From Saprospiraceae bacterium (GTDB lineage Bacteria > Bacteroidota > Bacteroidia > Chitinophagales > Saprospiraceae), in contig JAGFJA010000010.1 of NCBI GenBank assembly GCA_024103005.1, positions 1 through 64,000 on the forward strand: a stretch of 64,000 nt of DNA, written 5' to 3'. The notes beneath the pieces are model-generated. The model was not told where the DNA came from, did no database searches, and worked only from the letters and a program-made list of their open reading frames with translations. The translations under genes were made by a program, and so were the position numbers. Shown here piece after piece: positions 29,236 to 37,835 of this stretch. Each line of letters opens with the position of its first letter. Within the stretch, counting starts at the first letter, position 1.

Positions 29236-30371
29236 CCTTTTTTCTTGCCAAAGACAATACCTTTCGGGCTGGCTCCTGAAGCCTGATAAAAAGTCTCCAG
29301 GCCTGAACCATCCGGATTACATCTTTTGATGGCACCCAGATTTCTATCCCCGAAGTAAATCATTCCGGTTGTGGGTTCATAGTTCAAGCCATAGACAACT
29401 CTTGTAATTCCGGTCGTCAAGGTAGCGACATTACCACCGTAAAAATCGGCAGACTTCAAATGTATATCGCCTGATCCGTTATAATAATCAAAGAATATCC
29501 TATTTCCTACTACGATAATACTTCCGCCTTCAGCATCAGGGATAATTTCTTTTTCAGCTCCGCCGTCAAGTCCTTTAGTCCATACACCGCCATCGTAATT
29601 TATCCAAAACAAGCTTCTAGTTACCGGGTCGAGGGCAACACCATCCGGGTCATTGCTCTGCCCGGTCACAAAATCTTCATACAAATCAACCTGATCACTA
29701 TTCAAATCTGTGCGTTGAATTCCTGAAGAATTATCCCAATACATTTTATTGGATTGGTAATCTATACACATACCATTTGGCGAGTCCAGCCCGCTTCGCC
29801 AAATTTTTTGATTTTTCCCATCCAGATCAGCCTGTATAATCTGACCGGCATCTACATCAGATATATATAGTTTATTATGTAATGTATCAATACACATACC
29901 ATACGATCCCTGAATATTTGAAATAGGAATTTGTTCAAAAACGGGCGCAACATCATTGATTAGCCCTGAAAACACCAGAGTACCATCTGTAAAGTAAATA
30001 GGAATTCCTGAAGCATTTGGATCTTTAATTACGATGGTTTGGCTAGTCTGCTTGATTAGCCCATTTCCTGATGTAACAACAACTAATTTTACTTCATATA
30101 TTCCTGATTCCTGATATAGATGGACCGGATTGACTTCATTAGATGTTGTATTATCTCCGAAATTCCAGGTATATTGTGCTGTACCGGCTTCAGCAGGAAT
30201 AATTGAATTATTGGTGAATGTTACCGTAGCGGGTGCAATACCATCATTATCAACCGTAAAGGTAAACTTAGGAACCACACTGGCAGGAGGAACAGGAAAA
30301 TCATCCTTATCACATGAAAAGAATAATGCAACCAGAAGGAAAAATAAACTATATTTTATGAATAATTTCAT
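29232..30371 (-). CDS. Lipoprotein with PKD domain and YWTD-like beta-propeller
   Basis: This 379-residue protein has a lipoprotein signal peptide (LVALFFSC, Cys about 20) followed by DKDD, an acidic stretch like the surface-export signal of Bacteroidota lipoproteins. Residues about 33-115 form a PKD domain (YTWNFGDNTTSNEVNPVH). Residues about 125-375 form a propeller with repeats such as NKMYWDNSSGIQRTDLN and RSLFWINYDG, like LDL-receptor class B repeats. It probably binds a ligand at the cell surface. It is a paralogue of the next gene upstream and lies between it and the cyanophycinase gene. Confidence 0.8.
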   Translation of the reverse strand: MKLFIKYSLFFLLVALFFSCDKDDFPVPPASVVPKFTFTVDNDGIAPATVTFTNNSIIPAEAGTAQYTWNFGDNTTSNEVNPVHLYQESGIYEVKLVVVTSGNGLIKQTSQTIVIKDPNASGIPIYFTDGTLVFSGLINDVAPVFEQIPISNIQGSYGMCIDTLHNKLYISDVDAGQIIQADLDGKNQKIWRSGLDSPNGMCIDYQSNKMYWDNSSGIQRTDLNSDQVDLYEDFVTGQSNDPDGVALDPVTRSLFWINYDGGVWTKGLDGGAEKEIIPDAEGGSIIVVGNRIFFDYYNGSGDIHLKSADFYGGNVATLTTGITRVVYGLNYEPTTGMIYFGDRNLGAIKRCNPDGSGLETFYQASGASPKGIVFGKKKG

Positions 30372-30397
30372 CCAATTATGAAATTTTATGTATTAAA

Positions 30398-31741
30398 TTA
30401 TTTTATTAAAATGCCTCTTGGGCTATCCAATCCTGTGAGAAAAGATTCTTCTGAAGTGCCATCCAGATTAGCCCTTCTGATTTCGCCCAAGTCTCGGTCC
30501 GCCCAATACAGCTTATTATGATCATAGTCAATGGCAAATCCATGGATTCTGGTTTTACCGGTTGTTGCAAAAGTAACAGTACCGGTACCATCCAGGTTGG
30601 ATTGAATAATTGACTGGCTGTTTCTTTCGTCATAATATAGCTTATTGTTAACCTCATCAACAAGTATTCCATATCCGTAAACGCCTGATACCAAGGCGGT
30701 AACACCTGTTCCATCAGCATTTGCGACGTAAAGATCTTCATTATTTACTTCATAAAAATAGAGTTTGTTATTCTTGCTATCAAAAGCAAGTCCACGCATC
30801 TGACCATCTGGAATATTGATAAATGCAGTCTCCAATCCTGTTCCATCAAGATTTGCCCTTGAAATGTTTCCATTGTCGTCCGCCCAGTATATTTTACCGT
30901 CTGCAAGATTCAAAGCAACAGAATAAGGATCCGTAATTCCGCTTGCAATCTCTTCTAAGTTGGTTCCATCAGCATTTACTCTCCATATCTTTCCTTCATC
31001 GGCATTTTCGAAGTCACTGAAGTAGAACTTATTATTTGTTGCGTCAAAAGCCAATCCAACTCCCCCTTTACCTGCAATATCCAGAAACAGTTCAGAAGCA
31101 GAACCTGATGCCAGATTGATTTTCTTAATAGTGTTAGCATCACCCAATTCAATATAATACAGGTCTTTGGCAACAGTTCCCTGCTTAACTGTAATTTCTT
31201 TGGTTGCGGTTGCCGATCCGCCTGCTCCCGTTGCTTTAAGAGATACGGTATATGTACCTGCTTCCGCATAAGTAAATTTAGGATTCTCTTCTGTGGATTT
31301 TGAGTTATTGGCATCACCAAAACTCCATTCATAAGTGGCAGCACCCTTTGATTGATTTGTAAATTGTACAGCATTACCGGAGCTTAAATTACTTTCATCC
31401 TCAACAACAAATGCAGAAAGAGGTGTAACTGTAATTTGAGCCTGAGACGAACTGGTTCCACCGGCTCCTGTAGCAGTCATTGAAACGGTATATGTTCCGG
31501 AAGTACTGTAGGACTTTTTTGGATTGGCATCTGTGGAAGTTGTTCCGTCGCCAAAACTCCATACATAAGAAGATGCATTTTTTGAGTTATTGGTAAACTG
31601 AATTTCCTCATCAACCGTGACCGTAGTTTTGCTGGCAGTAAATGAGCCTTCTGTTTTGGGTGTATCATCATCTTTTTTACACCCTACAAATACAATTAAT
31701 GTCAAAAACAATAATGGTAATAGTCTTTTTAAATTATTCAT
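30398..31741 (-). CDS. Lipoprotein with two PKD domains and YWTD-like beta-propeller
   Basis: This 447-residue protein has a lipoprotein signal (IVFVGC, Cys 21) followed by KKDDDT, a likely surface-export signal. Two PKD domains follow (about 30-110 and 112-190; SSYVWSFGDGTT and ATYEWSFGDANN). A propeller fills about 195-447 with units such as GKIYWADDNGNISRANLDG and NKLYWADRDLGEIRRANLDG. It is probably a surface binding protein. It lies 21 bases after susD and shares its architecture with the following gene, which has one PKD domain less, suggesting a tandem duplication. Confidence 0.82.
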   Translation of the reverse strand: MNNLKRLLPLLFLTLIVFVGCKKDDDTPKTEGSFTASKTTVTVDEEIQFTNNSKNASSYVWSFGDGTTSTDANPKKSYSTSGTYTVSMTATGAGGTSSSQAQITVTPLSAFVVEDESNLSSGNAVQFTNQSKGAATYEWSFGDANNSKSTEENPKFTYAEAGTYTVSLKATGAGGSATATKEITVKQGTVAKDLYYIELGDANTIKKINLASGSASELFLDIAGKGGVGLAFDATNNKFYFSDFENADEGKIWRVNADGTNLEEIASGITDPYSVALNLADGKIYWADDNGNISRANLDGTGLETAFINIPDGQMRGLAFDSKNNKLYFYEVNNEDLYVANADGTGVTALVSGVYGYGILVDEVNNKLYYDERNSQSIIQSNLDGTGTVTFATTGKTRIHGFAIDYDHNKLYWADRDLGEIRRANLDGTSEESFLTGLDSPRGILIK

Positions 31742-31762
31742 TTTATGGTATTTTAAACTTAA

Positions 31763-33091
31763 TCAATAACCCGGATTTTGATTCATTCCCGGATTTGTAT
31801 TCGTCAATATTTCACTTTGCGGTATGGGGAAAAGAAGTTGATAGCTCTCCTTGACATTTGGCAGAATATCTAAAGCTCTTCCTGTCCTGACAAGGTCAAA
31901 CCATCGCTGTCCTTCGAATGCAAGTTCAAACCTTCTTTCTTTCTCAATAGCTGATAGTAATTCGCTTATATTATTGGTAGTAATATCTTCCAAACCTGCG
32001 CGTTTTCTTATTTTATTCAAATCAGAAAGAATATCATTCGCATTACTGTTCAATTGTGCCAATGCCTCTGCACGAATTAAATACATTTCAGCCAACCTCA
32101 GCACGATGATATTATCTCCTCCGGTAGATAAGTCATCATATTTAATTACATACGGAGTTGTCCCGGAATAAGCAAAAGTAGCATCCAACCGACTATCATT
32201 AACATCATAGGAAGCGACAAAATCGGGATCCGGAGCTACTTCCCCTCTACCGTTTTTAGTCAATGGAAAATTATACTCAGCTACCCTGTTTCTGTCAAGA
32301 GGAGTAAAGTCAACTTCAAATATAGATTCTTTTGATTCATCTGTAGAAAATACGTCAGCATAATTATCCAATAAGGTATAGCCGCCTTCATTAATAACCT
32401 TGGAGGCATACACAACTGCATTGTTATAATCCTTTTTATACAAATAAACTCTTGCTAATAAAGCATTTGCAGCACCACGAGATGCTCTTGTTTTTTGAGA
32501 AGAATTATTTGTAAGATGATCTGATGCAAAGGTCAGATCCTGAATAATGGAGGCATACATCTCATCAACGGAATTGCGGACCGCATTAACTTCAGATAAT
32601 CCAATTGTGGGCTTTAACTTTAATGGCACACCACCAAAGTAAATCAATAGATTAAAATGATTAAGGGCCCTTAAAAAATATAATTCCCCAAGTGCCTTAT
32701 CCTTCTCTTCCTGTGAAAGAAAATTCATTTGAGGTATTTTAGCAATAACATTATTTGCAACATTCAAACCATCGTAAATGGCTGACCACATACCATCAAC
32801 CGAGGCATTTTCCGGAAGTATGTGATTGTTATCAATTTCGGCATATTCCGTAGAAGTAGCATTTAAAGGGTGTATCAGATTATCACTCGCCAGATCGGAA
32901 AAGGTTATATATGTACGACCATAATAACTAAGGGCCTGGAGTGAGTTGTAAGCCCCTAAAATACCTCTGTCAACATCCGCTTTTGTTTTATAAACCTCTG
33001 ATGCAGGGATAGAAGCCGTAGGTTCGACATCCAAAACGTCACAAGATGAAAACCCAATTATAAATATTAAAAAAATAAAAATACTTTTCAT
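31763..33091 (-). CDS. RagB/SusD family outer-membrane lipoprotein
   Basis: SusD-type proteins are surface lipoproteins that cap the SusC channel and capture the nutrient. I chose the ATG at 33091, which gives MKSIFIFLIFIIGFSSC, a clean lipoprotein signal; the frame could begin 5 codons earlier at an ATG inside susC. The protein then has 442 residues, with LDVEP just after the Cys, TPR-like helices, and the typical C-terminal block RRFELAFEGQRWFDLVRTG (about 395-413). The preferred start lies 1 base past the SusC stop codon, showing tight coupling. Confidence 0.93.
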   Translation of the reverse strand: MKSIFIFLIFIIGFSSCDVLDVEPTASIPASEVYKTKADVDRGILGAYNSLQALSYYGRTYITFSDLASDNLIHPLNATSTEYAEIDNNHILPENASVDGMWSAIYDGLNVANNVIAKIPQMNFLSQEEKDKALGELYFLRALNHFNLLIYFGGVPLKLKPTIGLSEVNAVRNSVDEMYASIIQDLTFASDHLTNNSSQKTRASRGAANALLARVYLYKKDYNNAVVYASKVINEGGYTLLDNYADVFSTDESKESIFEVDFTPLDRNRVAEYNFPLTKNGRGEVAPDPDFVASYDVNDSRLDATFAYSGTTPYVIKYDDLSTGGDNIIVLRLAEMYLIRAEALAQLNSNANDILSDLNKIRKRAGLEDITTNNISELLSAIEKERRFELAFEGQRWFDLVRTGRALDILPNVKESYQLLFPIPQSEILTNTNPGMNQNPGY

Positions 33092-33092
33092 A

Positions 33093-36047
33093 TTAAAAAC
33101 CAGCATTTAATCCAAACGAAAAGCTTCTTGCCTGTGGATAAGTGAAAAAATCTGTTCCTATACGTGCATTGTCATCTCCCCGGTAATTTACCTCGGGATC
33201 CAGTCCGGAATAATTGGTAAATGTCAACAAATTTTGACTTGTAAAATATAATCTGAGGGATGAAATCTTACCTTTCAATATATTTTTTGTATTAAAATTA
33301 TATCCAAAAGTAAGGTTTTTAAGCCTCAAATAAGAGCCATCCTCCAGAAATCGGGAAGATTGTCGCTTATTATTCGCTGAGGCTACCGGATCCAGCGTAG
33401 CACGCGGTATATCTGTAATATCTCCTACATTTTTCCATCTCCGGTTTATGGCTGCCAACTGATTGTCGCCACCTTGTAATGATTCCAGATAAAGCCTTGA
33501 CCCGTTAAAAATGTCATTTCCCTGAGACCCCTGAAAGAAGATATTAAGATCAAAGTTCCCATATCTGAAGGAATTCGTTACTCCGTAAATAAAATCCGGA
33601 TGAGGATCTCCTATTTTTGTTCGGTCGTCTGAAGTAATTTGACCGTCAAAATTCTTATCGGCATAAACTACATCACCGGTCGAAGGATCGACTCCCAACC
33701 ATTCGAAGCTGTAAAAGATTCCAATTGGCTCACCTTCTTCAATACGATTTCCACCTCTTCCCAGATCATCTATCGGCTGGTGATTGTACAGCTTAACGAC
33801 TTTGTTTCTATTCATCGAAAAGTTAACTCTCGTATTCCATTGCAGTTTTCGGCCGGACAAGTTTTCAGATGAAACCGTAACTTCCAATCCCTTATTTTCT
33901 ACTACGCCGATATTCTCGGTGATGGAGGAGAAACCGGATGACGGAGGCAGAGGACGACTTAAAAGTAAATCTTTGGTCATTTTTCGATAAACATCAAGGT
34001 TAACCAGCAATCTGTCAGCAAAAAAGCCCAGATCCAACCCTACATTAGCTTGTGCCGTGGACTCCCATTTCAGGTCAGGATTGGGGATATTGCTCGGGTA
34101 AACTGCAGGTTTGCCACCATAGGTTGTATTTCCATACAATTCAGCATAGAGAAAGGCAGGAATATCATCATTTCCGGTAATTCCATAACTTGCTCTCAAT
34201 TTCAACTCAGATATGACACCTTTAGGAAAAAAATCTTCAGCTCCGATTCGCCATGCAGCCGAAACAGCCGGAAAAAATCCGTTTCTATTTTTTTCACTGA
34301 AATTTGACGAACCATCCAAGCGACCGGAAAGAGATACGATGTATTTGTCAAGAAGATTATAATTCACTCTTCCAAACCAACTCCTGATACCTGCATCAGA
34401 GGCCCCAGAACTCGCCGAAACAATGGTAGAGGCGCTATTGATATATTGCAGACTCGGATCAGCATAATCCTGTGCACGGATAAAGGAGCTTCTGTAATTT
34501 TTCTTTTCGAAAGAATATCCGCCTAAAATTTCAAACTTATTGTCTGAGAGGTCAAAGGCATACTTTAATGTATTGTTTGACACCAGATTTGCTACATTAG
34601 TATATGTTTCGAATCCCAGGCCATTGTATTTTGCACCTTGAATAGTTTTAATTGACTCATAGGCATGCTCTCTAAAATTAAGAAAATCTATTCCCCATTT
34701 AGTCGAAAAGGTCAGACCATCAATCAATTTTATGTCAGCATAAACATTACCAAGCCCGCGATATGAAAAGTTTTGGTTGATTGCCTCATTGGCTATTGAG
34801 ACCGGGTTAGAGTAAGGTCCGCTTTGATTGTAGCTACCATCCTCATTATATACAGGGAAAATAGCCGGCGTTGAAATACCATTTGGCAGTGGCCCATGCA
34901 ATGTCTGATCACCTTCTACCCTGTCTGTTTTAGCATAGGACAATCCTATGCTGGTACCTATAGTAATAAACTTATTGACCTTGTGATCCAGATTTACCCT
35001 GCCATTCATTCGACTGTAATCTGTGCCTATCAAAATACCTGTCTGATTAAATAAATTACCGCTTATGTAAAATCTGGTTTTTTTATCTCCGCCTGTGGTG
35101 GACAACTCATAATTAGACATCGGAGCCGTCCTGAAAATCACATCTTGCCAATTTGTGTTAATGGTATTGTCATTTATTTGATCTTGCGTGAAAACCTCTG
35201 TTCCGAACAAGTCATTTCTGTATATCTTCCAATCGTGTGCATTAAGCATGTCCAGCTTTCGCCAGGTATTCTGCCAGCCATAGGAAGCAGTAAAATTTAT
35301 ACTAGAATTTTTCTGACTACCTCTTTTAGTTGTAATCAAAACGACACCATTGGATGCCCTTGCTCCATAAATAGCTGCAGCCGCGGCATCTTTCAGGATG
35401 GTGATAGATTCAATATCACCCGGACTTAAATCAGATAGCTGATTTACGCCCTGACCTTCATAACCAATCTGCGCATAGTCACCTGTAGTCACCGGAATAC
35501 CATCAATCACATACAGAGGTTGAGAGCTTCCACCAATCGAACTGACGCCCCTTATCCTAACTGACATACCTCCGCCCGGCGTACCTGAATTCTGAACCAC
35601 CTGAACACCTGATGCCTGCCCCTGCATAACACCATCAATAGTAGGAACAGGCAAATCCTTAATCTCGTCCGAACCAACAATTCCTACCGAAGACGTCAGA
35701 GTCTTTTTTTGTTCCACGCCATAGCCCACGACAACAACCTCATTCAGAATCTTGATATCTTCCTGTAAGACAACATCAATTTTGGTTCTATTGCCTATTT
35801 CGACAGTTTGAGGCAAATAACCTACATAAGAAAATTCAATTGATTTTATATCCGGAGAAATCATCAGTGAATAATTACCGTCAATATCAGTAGATGTAAC
35901 GATATTGCTATCCGTAGCTTTCACTGTAACCCCGATGAGCGGAGTACCGGAATTATCCTTGACGGTTCCGCCTATTTGCCCGAAAAGGGCGCAGGTCGAT
36001 ATTACCAATCCAATAAGAGTGAAACACCTAAGTAATTTAACTTTCAT
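33093..36047 (-). CDS. SusC/RagA family TonB-linked outer-membrane transporter
   Basis: This 984-residue protein imports oligomers across the outer membrane together with SusD. It has a signal peptide (ending LFGQ, 24), a CarboxypepD_reg-like domain (about 26-105, GGTVKDNSGTPLIGVTVKA), the SusC plug signature (VVVGYGVEQKKTLTSSVG, about 106-123; IRGVSSIGGSSQPLYVIDG) and a 22-strand barrel ending FSFGLNAGF. It is the first gene of the operon with SusD, two propeller lipoproteins, cyanophycinase and M20 peptidase, which suggests import of a peptide-like polymer product, not a glycan. Confidence 0.95.
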   Translation of the reverse strand: MKVKLLRCFTLIGLVISTCALFGQIGGTVKDNSGTPLIGVTVKATDSNIVTSTDIDGNYSLMISPDIKSIEFSYVGYLPQTVEIGNRTKIDVVLQEDIKILNEVVVVGYGVEQKKTLTSSVGIVGSDEIKDLPVPTIDGVMQGQASGVQVVQNSGTPGGGMSVRIRGVSSIGGSSQPLYVIDGIPVTTGDYAQIGYEGQGVNQLSDLSPGDIESITILKDAAAAAIYGARASNGVVLITTKRGSQKNSSINFTASYGWQNTWRKLDMLNAHDWKIYRNDLFGTEVFTQDQINDNTINTNWQDVIFRTAPMSNYELSTTGGDKKTRFYISGNLFNQTGILIGTDYSRMNGRVNLDHKVNKFITIGTSIGLSYAKTDRVEGDQTLHGPLPNGISTPAIFPVYNEDGSYNQSGPYSNPVSIANEAINQNFSYRGLGNVYADIKLIDGLTFSTKWGIDFLNFREHAYESIKTIQGAKYNGLGFETYTNVANLVSNNTLKYAFDLSDNKFEILGGYSFEKKNYRSSFIRAQDYADPSLQYINSASTIVSASSGASDAGIRSWFGRVNYNLLDKYIVSLSGRLDGSSNFSEKNRNGFFPAVSAAWRIGAEDFFPKGVISELKLRASYGITGNDDIPAFLYAELYGNTTYGGKPAVYPSNIPNPDLKWESTAQANVGLDLGFFADRLLVNLDVYRKMTKDLLLSRPLPPSSGFSSITENIGVVENKGLEVTVSSENLSGRKLQWNTRVNFSMNRNKVVKLYNHQPIDDLGRGGNRIEEGEPIGIFYSFEWLGVDPSTGDVVYADKNFDGQITSDDRTKIGDPHPDFIYGVTNSFRYGNFDLNIFFQGSQGNDIFNGSRLYLESLQGGDNQLAAINRRWKNVGDITDIPRATLDPVASANNKRQSSRFLEDGSYLRLKNLTFGYNFNTKNILKGKISSLRLYFTSQNLLTFTNYSGLDPEVNYRGDDNARIGTDFFTYPQARSFSFGLNAGF

Positions 36048-36350
36048 AGATATTTATTATAGAAAACAATGCAATATTATAAATTTAATAAGAGCAAACA
36101 TAACAAATAATATTTTATATTTTACTGTATCAACAATAAATCATGGAATCAATAAAATAATAATAACTAAAAATTTGGTTGTATTTAAATTAAAACAAAG
36201 TCTATTATAAATGTTTTAAAGATATTAAAAATATTTAAACCTTTCTCAATAAAAACAAGTGTATTTTAGTTATATATTATATCATATTTGATTATCTTAG
36301 CGCCCATTAGGCATTCCTTTTTCGTAATTTTTTACCAATCATATATTATT
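36048..36350. other. Divergent intergenic region between SusC and DUF1800 genes
   Basis: This 303-base, very AT-rich spacer must hold the promoters of both the SusC operon (minus) and the DUF1800-DUF1501 pair (plus). The minus-strand -7 box is at 36095-36102. For the plus strand TATCTTAG at 36293-36300 is one mismatch from TAnnTTTG. No hairpin or obvious operator repeat is seen, and there is no sigma/anti-sigma pair beside it. Confidence 0.5.
36095..36102 (-). promoter_or_regulatory. Candidate -7 box for the SusC operon
   Basis: The minus strand reads TATGTTTG followed by C, a full match to TAnnTTTG, 48 bases before the SusC start codon. The -33 element is not clear. Confidence 0.45.
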
Positions 36351-37799
36351 ATGGCAGATTGTAATAATTCAAATCTGGATACTTATGTTCCATCATCCGA
36401 GAAACCATGGAACGAACAACGTATCAAGCATTTATATTTCAGACTGGGTTATGGCATTACGACCAAGGAAATCACTCAGTTGTTATCTGTTAATCCGATT
36501 GATCATATTGAGAATATGTTGGATCATGCTTATTCTCTACCTGTTTATCCCGAACCGGTCTGGGCTAATTGGAAGCCTGACCAGTTTAATGAAGAGGACG
36601 GTACAGAGCACTATATCATTTACAATCAATTCGTTACGGACTGGATCAATGAATGTGTGCAAGATCCGGTGCGGAATAAGATAGCATTTTTTTGGAGCAA
36701 CCATTTGGTTACCAAGTGGGAAGACTACTATTATTCACCTATATTATATAGGTATGTTATACTATTGCAGCGGAATGCATTGGGTAATTTTAAAACAATG
36801 ATTTCAGAGATCGGGTTGGATGACAGTATGCTGATCTTTCTCAATGGTATCCAAAATACAAAGTATGAACCAAATGAGAATTACGCACGGGAATTATTCG
36901 AATTGTTTACGTTAGGTCTGGATAATGGCTATACCGAAACGGATATTCGTGAAGCCGCCAGGGCTTTTACAGGGTTTAATGATGTAGATTACGAGAATAT
37001 TACCATTAAATTTTATCCGGGAACCCATGATTATGGTTCCAAAACAATTTTTGGAGAAACCGGACCATTTGGTTATGATGATGTGGTAAATCTATTATTC
37101 GAAAAGAGGGGGCAATTAGTCTGTAAATTTGTGTGCACCAAGATTTACAAGCATTTTGTAAATGCTGAACCAAATCAGGCAATTATAGACCAATTGGCTC
37201 AGATAATGTATGATAACAACTTTGAATTACTACCCGTATTTAAAAAACTATTCTGTTCTGAGCATTTCTTTGATCAGATGGAATTTAATACACATATCAA
37301 AAGTCATGTTGAATACTTCACCGGAATTTTAAAACAATTCGGCTATACGATTAATTACGACGAAGGCGGCTCAATTATTTGGTTTAATTCGTCGCTCGGA
37401 CAGACTTATTTTGACCCGATAGATGTAGCCGGCTGGAAGGAAAACAAGACCTGGATTGACTCCGGAAGTTTGATGACAAGATGGCTTTATACCGGATGGA
37501 TGGTCGATAGCATTATCTGGAACAACAAAGATTTTGTCATTAACTTTTTAAAAGAAATTTCCAACGACAGTAATGATGTGGAATATGTCATGCAATGTAT
37601 AATCGCCCCATTCTTTGTTAATGGTTTATCCGCACCTATATATTATGACAATTTATTGAGGGCATTCAAGGCAGATTTGCCTCAGAACTATTACGATCAG
37701 GGACTTTGGAATTTAAATTGGGATCCGGATTTTATATGTTATCAGGTTTCATTATTGTTTGCTGAAATGAAATTATTACCTGAATTCGGACTTTGTTAA
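36351..37799 (+). CDS. DUF1800 family protein
   Basis: The 482-residue protein carries the DUF1800 hallmark NYARELFELFTLGLDNGYTETDIREAARAF (about 183-212 of the ATG form) and the late block DVAGWKENKTWIDSGSLMTRW. DUF1800 proteins are almost always encoded next to DUF1501 proteins; their activity is not established. I chose the ATG at 36351 (MADCNNSNLDT), which leaves no signal peptide. The open frame extends upstream to a TTG at 36288, adding a partly hydrophobic stretch, but that overlaps the likely promoter. It is followed 36 bases later by the DUF1501 gene. Confidence 0.88.
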   Translation: MADCNNSNLDTYVPSSEKPWNEQRIKHLYFRLGYGITTKEITQLLSVNPIDHIENMLDHAYSLPVYPEPVWANWKPDQFNEEDGTEHYIIYNQFVTDWINECVQDPVRNKIAFFWSNHLVTKWEDYYYSPILYRYVILLQRNALGNFKTMISEIGLDDSMLIFLNGIQNTKYEPNENYARELFELFTLGLDNGYTETDIREAARAFTGFNDVDYENITIKFYPGTHDYGSKTIFGETGPFGYDDVVNLLFEKRGQLVCKFVCTKIYKHFVNAEPNQAIIDQLAQIMYDNNFELLPVFKKLFCSEHFFDQMEFNTHIKSHVEYFTGILKQFGYTINYDEGGSIIWFNSSLGQTYFDPIDVAGWKENKTWIDSGSLMTRWLYTGWMVDSIIWNNKDFVINFLKEISNDSNDVEYVMQCIIAPFFVNGLSAPIYYDNLLRAFKADLPQNYYDQGLWNLNWDPDFICYQVSLLFAEMKLLPEFGLC

Positions 37800-37835
37800 A
37801 ATTTAAATTATTGAATTTCATCAAAAAACTAAAAA

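Noticed and set aside
30406-31671. Three minus-strand frames (30406-30741, 30976-31374, 31477-31671) inside the two-PKD lipoprotein gene
   Set aside because: They are in another frame of the repetitive propeller and PKD coding sequence; the main frame is intact with a signal peptide.
36288-36350. N-terminal extension of DUF1800 from a TTG codon
   Set aside because: It overlaps the likely promoter (TATCTTAG at 36293-36300) and has charged residues inside the hydrophobic stretch; the ATG at 36351 is better supported.
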